From Nitrospirota bacterium (GTDB lineage Bacteria; Nitrospirota; UBA9217): 6,124 nucleotides of DNA. The position numbers and the translations under genes are program-made. Below are positions 1 through 5,999 of the stretch, one piece after another. Numbering within the stretch: the stretch's first letter is position 1; each line of letters opens with the position of its first letter. The notes below the pieces were generated by a model. That model was given only the letters and a program-made list of their open reading frames with translations. It was not told where the DNA came from and did no database searches. Location of the stretch: positions 1 to 6,124 of the forward strand of contig JAAXXJ010000190.1 in assembly GCA_013334545.1 (NCBI GenBank). Reading direction: 5' to 3'.

Positions 1-1
1 G

Positions 2-730
2 TGCCTCGGATGCCATGGTGAGCGGGGATTGACGGTCAAATTCCCGAGCGGTGAGGTCCTTGATGCGTTCATCGACGCGAACAAGTTCAAATCATCGGCG
101 CATCAATCCCTCTCCTGCTCCGCCTGTCACGTCGAATTCTCGGCCAAGAACCACCCGCAGCACACGTTCCGGAGCCGGGAACAGTACAGCAGCAAGGCCT
201 CATCCGTGTGCCGCCAGTGCCATGCTGAGGAGCAGCTGAAGAAATCCCCGGTCCACGCGTCGCTCCTGGCAAAGGGCAACAAGGCACCGGTATGCTCAGG
301 CTGCCACAATCCCCACACGGTAACACCCGTTGCCGGCGGCAAACAGTTCGTCTCCGAGAAGGACCACTGCCTGCGATGCCACCAGCACGCCATGGGCATA
401 ACCCTGCGGAACGGAGAGAAGGTCTCCCTGAAGGTCGATGCGGCAGTGCTGGAAAGGTCGGTCCATACCAAGCTCGCTTGTTTCGACTGTCACTTCGGCT
501 TTTCCGCCACTCAGCATCCCAAGCGGAAATTCAACACATCCCGCGATTTTTCCATTGCTCAGGCCGAAGCGTGCCGCCGCTGCCACTTTGACAAGTACAC
601 CAAGACCCTGGAAAGCATCCACTATGCGATCCTGAGTCAGGGGAACCTGAAGGCACCGGTCTGCACTGACTGCCACGGCGCACATTCGGTGGTTCAGGCG
701 CGGGCGGACAAGCTCCAGAGCTCGAAGCGG
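2..730 (+). repeat. Tandem four-haem module repeated within the cytochrome c gene
   Basis: Two consecutive protein-level repeats of 122 and 121 residues (bases 2-367 and 368-730) align along their length. CxxCH spacings are 38, 31, 28, 25 in the first and 37, 31, 30, 23 in the second. Shared landmarks in order are CLxCH, a G-x-x-x-x-x-GE strand segment, S-x-H-x-x-L-x-C-x-x-CH, the F-S-A-x-x-HP segment, a CRxCH motif, then GN-x-KAPVC-x-x-CH-x-x-H. After residue 244 the pattern continues but is degenerate and lacks the GE-strand segment. This points to ancient internal duplication; the DNA itself is well diverged. Confidence 0.8.
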
Positions 731-1336
731 TGCGGCAGGTGTCACCAGACAATATTCGGGACATACACGCAGAGCGTCCACGGCACCGCGCTCGTCCAGG
801 AGAACAACACCGACGTCCCCATCTGCGCCGACTGCCATACGGCGCACAGCATCCAGGGCGCCCACACTCAGGATTACCGGGACAAGGTACCGGAGATCTG
901 CGGCAAGTGCCACGGCAACAGCGCCCTCATGAAGAAATACGGCCTCAACCCCGGCGTCGTGAACTCCTATCTCCAGGACTTCCATGGCGTGACCCTGACG
1001 TTCTACCAGCGCCAGAAGGACGGGACCGTACCGGACAGCGCACGGAAGCCCATCGCCACCTGCGTCGACTGCCATGGGATCCATGACATCACCAAGACCA
1101 CGGGCCCGACGACGAACATCGTCAAGGCGCGCCTCAAGAACCGCTGTCAGAAATGCCATGCCGGCGCCACGGAGGAGTTCCCGGACGCGTGGCTCTCCCA
1201 CTACGAGCCAAGCCTCACTAACGCACCGCTCGTGTTCCTGATCAACCTGACCTACAAGTTCTTCATCCCGTTCATGCTGATCGGACTGATTTTGCAAATA
1301 CTACTGCACGTCTGGCGGTATGCGGTCAACCGGTGA
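2..1336 (+). CDS. Multihaem c-type cytochrome with C-terminal membrane anchor (5' partial)
   Basis: Periplasmic electron-transfer protein, probably the haem-c partner of the cytochrome b encoded next. The frame is open from base 2, and its first visible codons read CLGCH, itself a haem c motif. The true start therefore lies off the left edge, and the TTG at 29 is not the start. The visible 444 residues hold 13 CxxCH motifs, beginning at residues 1, 39, 70, 98, 123, 160, 191, 221, 244, 275, 300, 354 and 382. Many additional His residues (SVH, GAH, TAH, GIH contexts) could be distal haem ligands. One hydrophobic helix at about 418-438 ends in LLHVWRYAVNR, giving a tail anchor with a short basic cytoplasmic end. 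The motif context resembles the cytochrome c3 / doubled-CxxCH families. The signal peptide and total haem number cannot be seen. The gene ends 39 bases before the cytochrome b gene, which suggests an operon. The exact electron donor and acceptor are unknown. Confidence 0.93.
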   Translation, partial: CLGCHGERGLTVKFPSGEVLDAFIDANKFKSSAHQSLSCSACHVEFSAKNHPQHTFRSREQYSSKASSVCRQCHAEEQLKKSPVHASLLAKGNKAPVCSGCHNPHTVTPVAGGKQFVSEKDHCLRCHQHAMGITLRNGEKVSLKVDAAVLERSVHTKLACFDCHFGFSATQHPKRKFNTSRDFSIAQAEACRRCHFDKYTKTLESIHYAILSQGNLKAPVCTDCHGAHSVVQARADKLQSSKRCGRCHQTIFGTYTQSVHGTALVQENNTDVPICADCHTAHSIQGAHTQDYRDKVPEICGKCHGNSALMKKYGLNPGVVNSYLQDFHGVTLTFYQRQKDGTVPDSARKPIATCVDCHGIHDITKTTGPTTNIVKARLKNRCQKCHAGATEEFPDAWLSHYEPSLTNAPLVFLINLTYKFFIPFMLIGLILQILLHVWRYAVNR

Positions 1337-1363
1337 GCCGGAGAGAACAACCATTCCGCTGAA

Positions 1364-1378
1364 GGAGGGATCGCCGTG
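1364..1378 (+). promoter_or_regulatory. Ribosome binding site deciding the GTG start of cytochrome b
   Basis: GGAGG at 1364-1368 lies seven bases before the GTG at 1376. This spacing, and the conserved N-terminal helix that follows, support GTG as the real start codon. Confidence 0.75.
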
Positions 1379-2128
1379 GCAAACAAATCTCATGTGTTCA
1401 TAAAAAGGTTCGGGATCGGCAGGATCGTGGAGCACCAGGCTAATGCGCTGGTCTTCACCCTCCTGGTGATCACCGGGCTCTCGCAGCGGTTTCACGAATA
1501 TAAAGCGTCCCACTGGATCATCAAGACCATCGGGGGGGTGGACACCCTGCGGGTGGTCCACCGCGCGTCGGGGATCATCTTTGCCCTGCTGATCGTCGTG
1601 CATATCGCCGTGGGCATTTACGGCATCATGAAAAAACGGTGGCCAGCCGCGATGATGGTCAATGTGAACGACTTCCTGAACGCCATGGAGAACATGCGGT
1701 ACTACTTCGGGATCACGAACCACCCCGCCCTCTGCGACCGGTACGACTATAAGCAGAAGTTCGAGTACTGGGGCGTCATTGCCGGCGGATTCCTGATGAT
1801 CTCCACGGGGCTGGTCCTCTGGTTCCCTGTCAACGTCGCCCGGTTCCTGCCGGGCGAGGTCATCCCGGCGGCAAAGGCGGCCCATTCGAATGAGGCGCTG
1901 CTCGCGTTTCTGGTCATCGTCACCTGGCACATCTACAACTCGATCTTCAGCCCCGAGGTCTTCCCCCTCGATACGGCCATATTCACCGGAAAGATATCCC
2001 GGGAGCGTATGGTCCACGAACACCCGCTGGAGCTGGCTCGCATCGAAAACGTTCCCGTCGAGGAGATCGTGAAACATCATCACACCCATCCCATAGACCC
2101 GGGATCGAATCAGGGCGGGGAGGCATAG
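1376..2128 (+). CDS. Dihaem cytochrome b, formate dehydrogenase gamma / Ni-hydrogenase cytochrome b type
   Basis: Inner-membrane cytochrome b of 250 residues, expected to move electrons between quinone and the periplasmic haems of the preceding cytochrome c. Four membrane helices are predicted at about 18-38, 62-84, 132-152 and 173-192. Candidate haem b ligands are His20 in helix 1, His62 (VVHR) or His76 in helix 2, and His170 and His185 at helix 4 (TWHIYNS). This matches the four-His, two-haem layout known for FdnI. The stretch after helix 4 (a P-x-D-x-A-x-F-x-G-like segment, then a VHEHPLEL segment) also resembles the FdnI C-terminus. The C-terminal tail has a His cluster, KHHHTHP, at 233-239. 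No formate dehydrogenase or hydrogenase catalytic subunit is visible, so the partner is inferred to be the multihaem cytochrome 39 bases upstream. Family assignment is firm; substrate and direction of electron flow are not known. Confidence 0.88.
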   Translation: MANKSHVFIKRFGIGRIVEHQANALVFTLLVITGLSQRFHEYKASHWIIKTIGGVDTLRVVHRASGIIFALLIVVHIAVGIYGIMKKRWPAAMMVNVNDFLNAMENMRYYFGITNHPALCDRYDYKQKFEYWGVIAGGFLMISTGLVLWFPVNVARFLPGEVIPAAKAAHSNEALLAFLVIVTWHIYNSIFSPEVFPLDTAIFTGKISRERMVHEHPLELARIENVPVEEIVKHHHTHPIDPGSNQGGEA

Positions 2129-2186
2129 CGCCCCCTCGCCGTTCCCTTCCTTCGGCTCCGTCTCCGCGGCCGTGGATGCGCGCTGC

Positions 2187-2215
2187 TCGACGAAGCTCGG
2201 GAAGTGTGGTATTAT
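2187..2215 (+). promoter_or_regulatory. Candidate sigma70-type promoter with extended -10 for the kinase-regulator pair
   Basis: In the 134-base gap between cytochrome b and the kinase there is an extended -10, TGgTATTAT (2207-2215). Seventeen bases upstream of the hexamer is a -35-like TCGACG (2187-2192), which matches four of six consensus positions. Transcription would begin near 2222, about 40 bases before the kinase ATG. This would allow the two-component genes to be expressed separately from the cytochromes. It is a sequence match only. Confidence 0.45.
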
Positions 2216-2262
2216 GATCTACCATTGACCAACCCGGGGCTCCCTGCCCGGACACATACCCT

Positions 2263-4071
2263 ATGCAAAAACGGATTATCGTTTCCATCCTCCTTAGCGT
2301 TCTCATCATCCTCATCAGCCTCGGCCTGGTGAGCTATCGCCACATTGAAAAAAGCATTGAACGGTCCTATAAGGACCATCTCACCGAGGCGAAGATCATC
2401 GGGACCTCCATCGACCACATCCTCGAAGAGAACCTGACCCGCCTCTATGACATTTCTCTGTCCGACAGGATCGACATTGCGGACAACAGCTGGCTGCCGG
2501 AGCAGGAGGCGCTGAAAACCGCCTACCATTACTCCATCTTCACCGACGGCGTGTTCCTTCTTGACAAGATCGGGAACGTCCTCTTGACGTACCCACCCCG
2601 CGGGGGTTGGTCCATCAACATGATCGGCATCCCGCCGGTGGGCAAGGTCATCAGCGACATGCGGCCCGTCATCTCGAGCGTCTTCACCATGGAGCCGTCC
2701 CAGCGGAAGGTCATTGTCGCCCTCGTCCCTCTTAAAAACAGGAACGGCGACGTTGTGGGAGCCGCCGGAGGATTCATCGATCCCACGAACTATCAGATCA
2801 CACAGATCCTGACATCTATTGCAGCAGCGAAAACGACCAACATCGAACTGGTGGACAGCCAAGGGATCGTCATCGCCTCGAACCATCCCGAGAGCATCCT
2901 GACCGGGATCGACCACAACAAGTTCCTGGGCAAGCTTATCGCGGAGAAAAAGAGCACCGTTGCTACATGCCACCGTTGCCATGCCGCGGCCAAAGAGTCG
3001 ATGCGCAGGACCGAGGACGTTCTGGTCTTCACTCCGCTCGATCTCGCTCCGTGGGGCGTGGCGTTCCGGTTCCCCAAGGACATCATCTACGCCCCTTCCC
3101 AATCACTTAAAGCTGGCTTCCTCATGCTCGGCATCATTTCCCTAGCCACGTCATTCGTGCTGGCCCTCGGGATGAGCAGGAGCATCGTAAAGCCGGTCCG
3201 GCAGCTGATCCAGGCAACGGGAAGGATCGCCCGGGGCAATCTCAGTGAGGCAGTGAACATCGAGAGCACCGAGGAGATCGGCACACTGGCCAGCAGTTTC
3301 GAAGGCATGCGGCAGAAGCTTGCCGCCTCCCTGGACAGCATCCAGCGCCAGAACCTGGAACTCGAGCAGCGCGTGCGTGAGCGGACTCAGCAGCTCGAGG
3401 AAAAGCACGCCGTCAACAGGATCCTGCTGAAGAAGCTGATCACGTCCCAGGAGGATGAGCGCAAGCGGATTGCGAGAGAGCTTCACGACGAGTCGCTTCA
3501 GACGCTCTCCGCACTGCTCATGAACATCGAGATGTGCAGATTGCATCCGGACCAGATCAAGCCGCAGAAGGTCGCGCTGATGAAGGATACGGTGACGCAT
3601 GTCATCAATGAAATGACCAAGGTCATCCAGAACCTCCGGCCTACGGTCCTCGACGACCTGGGATTCGAGGCGGGGATCGTCTGGCTCATCGACCGGAACC
3701 TGAAAGAACGGGGCATCAACTGCTTCGTGAACCTCCAGAGCCTGGAGGAAGACAAGCTGCGCCCCGAACTCCAGGTAACGCTCTTCCGCATCATCCAGGA
3801 ATTGACCACGAACATCGCCCGGCACGCGCAGGCGAAGAATGTCCTCATCCACGTAAAGAACGACAATAAGCTGTTCACCATGACCATAGAGGACGATGGG
3901 ATAGGTTTCGATACGGGAACGGTGTTCGAGAACACCTTGACAGGAAGAGGCCTCGGCATTCTGGGCATGAAGGAACGGGCAGCGCAGGTGAACGGCACCT
4001 TGAAGATCTGCTCGGCCCCCGATCAAGGCACGATGGTCCTGTGCGCCGTTCCGCTATCATCGGAGGTTTGA
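2263..4071 (+). CDS. Membrane sensor histidine kinase with Cache-like sensor carrying a c-type haem motif
   Basis: A 602-residue two-component sensor kinase. Order of parts: membrane helix 1 (about 5-24); extracytoplasmic double-Cache-like sensor (about 30-280); membrane helix 2 (about 284-305); HAMP (about 305-357); coiled coil (about 358-390); HisKA_3 dimerisation domain with phospho-acceptor His408 in ERKRIARELHDES; and HATPase_c with Asn517 (N box, ELTTNIARHA), DDGIGFD at 544-550 and GRGLGILGMKERA from 561. This is the NarX/DesK/LiaS kinase class. The sensor contains CHRCH at residues 236-240 (bases 2968-2982), a canonical haem c attachment motif, placed after the second Cache-like strand segment (IELVDSQGIVIASNHPE) and before APWGVAFRFP. 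These two cysteines are the only ones outside the cytoplasm, which argues for a covalent haem. His208, His218 or His237 could be distal ligands. No good Shine-Dalgarno precedes the ATG, and no other in-frame start exists before the TGA at 2215. The regulator gene follows after two bases. Confidence 0.93.
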   Translation: MQKRIIVSILLSVLIILISLGLVSYRHIEKSIERSYKDHLTEAKIIGTSIDHILEENLTRLYDISLSDRIDIADNSWLPEQEALKTAYHYSIFTDGVFLLDKIGNVLLTYPPRGGWSINMIGIPPVGKVISDMRPVISSVFTMEPSQRKVIVALVPLKNRNGDVVGAAGGFIDPTNYQITQILTSIAAAKTTNIELVDSQGIVIASNHPESILTGIDHNKFLGKLIAEKKSTVATCHRCHAAAKESMRRTEDVLVFTPLDLAPWGVAFRFPKDIIYAPSQSLKAGFLMLGIISLATSFVLALGMSRSIVKPVRQLIQATGRIARGNLSEAVNIESTEEIGTLASSFEGMRQKLAASLDSIQRQNLELEQRVRERTQQLEEKHAVNRILLKKLITSQEDERKRIARELHDESLQTLSALLMNIEMCRLHPDQIKPQKVALMKDTVTHVINEMTKVIQNLRPTVLDDLGFEAGIVWLIDRNLKERGINCFVNLQSLEEDKLRPELQVTLFRIIQELTTNIARHAQAKNVLIHVKNDNKLFTMTIEDDGIGFDTGTVFENTLTGRGLGILGMKERAAQVNGTLKICSAPDQGTMVLCAVPLSSEV

Positions 4072-4076
4072 CCATG
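4061..4076 (+). promoter_or_regulatory. Ribosome binding site deciding the start of the response regulator
   Basis: CGGAGGT at 4061-4067 lies inside the last kinase codons, six bases before ATG 4074. This favours ATG 4074 over the in-frame GTG at 4041, and implies translational coupling to the kinase, whose stop is at 4069-4071. Confidence 0.8.
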
Positions 4077-4733
4077 GCAAAGAAGACGAGGATCCTTATC
4101 GCCGACGATCATGCGATGGTCCGCCAGGGCATCGCCTCCTTCCTGGGCATGTCCCAGGAGTTCGAGGTCGTGGGCGAGGCCGCCGACGGCGTGGAGGCCA
4201 TCGAGGCCGTGAAACGGACCAAACCGGACATCGTGCTGATGGACATATCCATGCCCCGGCTCGGCGGGCTCGAGGCCACGCTCGAGATCAAGAAGTCCTA
4301 TCCCGAGGTCAAGGTCCTGGTCCTGACGCAGTACGAGGACATGGTCTACATCAAGCGGTTCTTCAAGGCAGGAGCGTCCGGATATCTCCTGAAGAAGGCG
4401 GTCGGGGAAGACCTCCTCACGGCGATCCGGTCCGTCATCGAGGGAAAGGTGTACGTTCATCCGTCGATCGCATCGGGGGTGGTGGATGGCTATCTGGGGA
4501 TACAGAAGGGAGAGCCGCAGGAAGACCCCTACGACCTGTTAACGGACCGGGAAAAACAGGTGCTGAAGCTCATCGCCGAGGGCCACACCCACAAGGAAGC
4601 GGCCGACATCCTGAACATCAGCGTCAAAACGGTTATTGCCCACCAGACCAACCTCAGTGAAAAGCTCAAGATCCATTCCCGCGCCGGGCTGATCAAGTTC
4701 TCGATCCAGAAAGGGATCATCAAGATCGAGTAG
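4074..4733 (+). CDS. NarL/FixJ-family response regulator
   Basis: A 219-residue cytoplasmic transcription regulator, the evident partner of the upstream kinase. The receiver domain (about 5-122) has the acidic pair Asp11-Asp12, phospho-acceptor Asp57 (VLMDISMP), Thr85, Tyr104 and Lys107. The LuxR-type helix-turn-helix (about 155-213) starts LTDREKQVLKLIAEG and has the helix pair KEAADILNIS / VKTVIAHQTNLSEKL. Phosphorylation by the kinase should release or dimerise the DNA-binding domain. In the recognition helix, the Glu and Arg usual in the T-V-E-x-H-R pattern of this family are Ile188 and Gln191, which may mean an altered operator sequence. The start is set by the Shine-Dalgarno at 4061, and there are only two bases after the kinase stop. 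Targets cannot be read from the window; the adjacent cytochrome genes are reasonable candidates. Confidence 0.93.
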   Translation: MAKKTRILIADDHAMVRQGIASFLGMSQEFEVVGEAADGVEAIEAVKRTKPDIVLMDISMPRLGGLEATLEIKKSYPEVKVLVLTQYEDMVYIKRFFKAGASGYLLKKAVGEDLLTAIRSVIEGKVYVHPSIASGVVDGYLGIQKGEPQEDPYDLLTDREKQVLKLIAEGHTHKEAADILNISVKTVIAHQTNLSEKLKIHSRAGLIKFSIQKGIIKIE

Positions 4734-4754
4734 CGCGGGCATCCGAAACCCTGG

Positions 4755-4772
4755 CCGCACGGGAACGCGCGG
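4755..4772 (-). terminator. GC-rich hairpin directly after the IHF/HU gene, possible terminator
   Basis: On the minus strand, CCGCGCG-TTCC-CGTGCGG can form a seven-pair stem with one G-U pair and a four-base loop. It begins immediately after the TGA of the DNA-bending protein gene. Only TTT, not a long T tract, follows a few bases later. On the plus strand the same stem has an A-C mismatch, so it suits the minus-strand transcript better. It sits in the 39-base gap between convergent genes, where termination is expected. Confidence 0.4.
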
Positions 4773-5057
4773 TCAGATCTTGCCGTCGACCATCTCACGC
4801 ATCTCTTTGCCGGCCTTGAAGAACGGCACTTTCTTGGGAGGCACGGAAACCGTCTCGCCGGTCTTCGGATTCCTCCCTTCCTTGGCGCGACGGTGGCGGA
4901 TCCGGAAGCTCCCGAATCCGCGAATCTCTACCTTGTCCTCTTTTGCCAGGGCGAACTTGATGCTGTCCAGGACAGTATTGACGACCACCTCCACCTGCTT
5001 CCTGGTCAGCCCCGGTTTTTTCTCCGAGATCTTGTCGATCAGCTCTGCCTTCGTCAT
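4773..5057 (-). CDS. ihfB: DNA-bending protein of the HU/IHF family, IHF-beta-like
   Basis: A 94-residue nucleoid protein that binds as a dimer and sharply bends DNA. The whole family fold is visible: the N-terminal helices (MTKAELIDKISEK), the core KVEIRGFGSF, the beta arm with GRNPKTG (Pro64 is the intercalating position), and the closing VPFFKAGKEMRE. The length equals that of E. coli IHF-beta. Glu44 and Arg46, the positions that contact the TTR part of the IHF site, are both present, which favours IHF-beta over HU; homodimeric HU-like function remains possible. A strong Shine-Dalgarno (AGGAGGAG, complement of 5063-5070) lies five bases before the ATG. The gene is 28 bases after sppA in the rpsA-sppA-ihfB order common in related bacteria. 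Confidence 0.9.
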   Translation of the reverse strand: MTKAELIDKISEKKPGLTRKQVEVVVNTVLDSIKFALAKEDKVEIRGFGSFRIRHRRAKEGRNPKTGETVSVPPKKVPFFKAGKEMREMVDGKI

Positions 5058-5085
5058 GCACGCTCCTCCTCTGGTGACCTGTTCC

Positions 5086-5991
5086 TCAATATCGATACTG
5101 CAGGCTCATTCTGCTTCGGTCGAGCCCCCGGGTGACAACCTCCGAGAACCATGATGCCGTTTCTTCCTTGAAATATTCCAGGAACGGCATCTTCTTTTCT
5201 TTCTTGACGATCTTGGGCTTCCCCTTGATCCCCACCATCTCAGCCGCCACGAGGATGCTGTCCTCGAGGTCGCCAAGCTGGTCCACCAGTTTCAGCTGGA
5301 GCGCCTGGCGGCCGGTAAAGATCCTTCCGTCGGCAATGGCCTTTACGTCCGCTTCCGGGAGGTTCCTCCCTTTTGCCACGGCCTCGATGAACTGGTTGTG
5401 CACATCGTCAATGACCGCCTGCAGCAGTTTCTTCTCGGGCTCCGACATCTCCCGGTAGGGAGATCCGATGTCCTTGTACTCACCTGCTTTGACCACCATC
5501 CCCTTCACGCCGATCTTTTCGAGCAGTTTCTCCACGTTGGCGAACTCCATCTTGACGCCAATGCTGCCTGTCAGCGTCCCCGGATTGGCGACGATCCGGT
5601 CACCGGCCGCAGCGATGTAGTAGCCCCCCGAGGCCGCGACGGACCCAAGGGATATGACAACCTTCTTCTTGCCCGTCTTCCTGGCGTTCAGCACCGCGTT
5701 GTAGATCTCCTGGGACACGACCACGCCGCCGCCGGGGCTGTCGATCCTGATGATGATCGCCTTAACGGAGGAATCATCGGCATGATCGTTGATCTCTTCC
5801 ACGATATGATCGGCATTGATCAACAGGCCCTCGATCTTCACCAGGGCGACCCTGTCCATTCCCGGCAGCGGCGCCAGGGGCTTGGACGACCTTCCTCCCG
5901 ATACGAGGGTGGCAAGGTACAGGACCGCGAAAAAGATGACGCCCAACCCGAACGCGGCGACCAGGATCATGAGGATCGGTTTGTTCTTCAT
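5086..5991 (-). CDS. sppA: Signal peptide peptidase SppA, short form
   Basis: A 301-residue membrane-anchored serine protease that degrades signal peptides left in the membrane after protein export. One N-terminal signal-anchor helix (about 6-30) is followed by a periplasmic/extracytoplasmic S49 peptidase domain. The catalytic Ser121 lies in SVAASGGYYIA and the general base Lys173 in GEYKDIGSPYR. Their 52-residue separation equals that of the Ser147/Lys199 pair of Bacillus subtilis SppA. IDSPGGGV at 83-90 is the conserved glycine-rich strand. Length and the single protease domain fit the short SppA (TIGR00706 type), not the double-length E. coli form. The start is supported by GAGGA (complement of 5997-6001), five bases before the ATG and overlapping the rpsA stop codon, so translation is probably coupled to rpsA. 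Confidence 0.94.
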   Translation of the reverse strand: MKNKPILMILVAAFGLGVIFFAVLYLATLVSGGRSSKPLAPLPGMDRVALVKIEGLLINADHIVEEINDHADDSSVKAIIIRIDSPGGGVVVSQEIYNAVLNARKTGKKKVVISLGSVAASGGYYIAAAGDRIVANPGTLTGSIGVKMEFANVEKLLEKIGVKGMVVKAGEYKDIGSPYREMSEPEKKLLQAVIDDVHNQFIEAVAKGRNLPEADVKAIADGRIFTGRQALQLKLVDQLGDLEDSILVAAEMVGIKGKPKIVKKEKKMPFLEYFKEETASWFSEVVTRGLDRSRMSLQYRY

Positions 5992-5999
5992 GCGAGTCC

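Noticed and set aside
29..31. TTG as start of the cytochrome c gene
   Set aside because: The frame is open to the window edge and encodes another CxxCH before this codon, which aligns with the internal repeat.
296..1297. Long minus-strand open frame of 333 codons antisense to the cytochrome c gene
   Set aside because: It opposes a gene with 13 clear haem motifs. Its translation shows no recognisable domain, and its length is explained by high GC content and codon bias of the real strand.
1301..2089. Minus-strand open frame antisense to cytochrome b
   Set aside because: It is rich in Asp, His and Pro as expected for the complement of a GC-rich gene, with no domain. The plus strand encodes a coherent four-helix protein.
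2163..2176. Imperfect palindrome TCCgCGGCCGtGGA as a regulator operator or terminator
   Set aside because: It is short, interrupted and GC-only in its core, without a T tract or a second copy. Such sequences arise easily at this base composition.
2225..2230. TTGACC as a -35 box for the kinase gene
   Set aside because: No -10-like hexamer occurs 16-18 bases downstream before the start codon.
2220..2263. NarL-like heptamers (TACCATT, TACCCTA) before the kinase gene
   Set aside because: Neither matches the heptamer consensus fully, and they are not in the 7-2-7 arrangement.
3151..4026. Minus-strand open frames antisense to the kinase (also 2212-3102)
   Set aside because: The opposite strand carries the full set of kinase motifs; the antisense translations have none.
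4041..4043. GTG as an upstream start for the response regulator
   Set aside because: It lies within the kinase frame and lacks a suitable ribosome binding site. ATG 4074 has GGAGG at correct spacing and starts a normal receiver domain.
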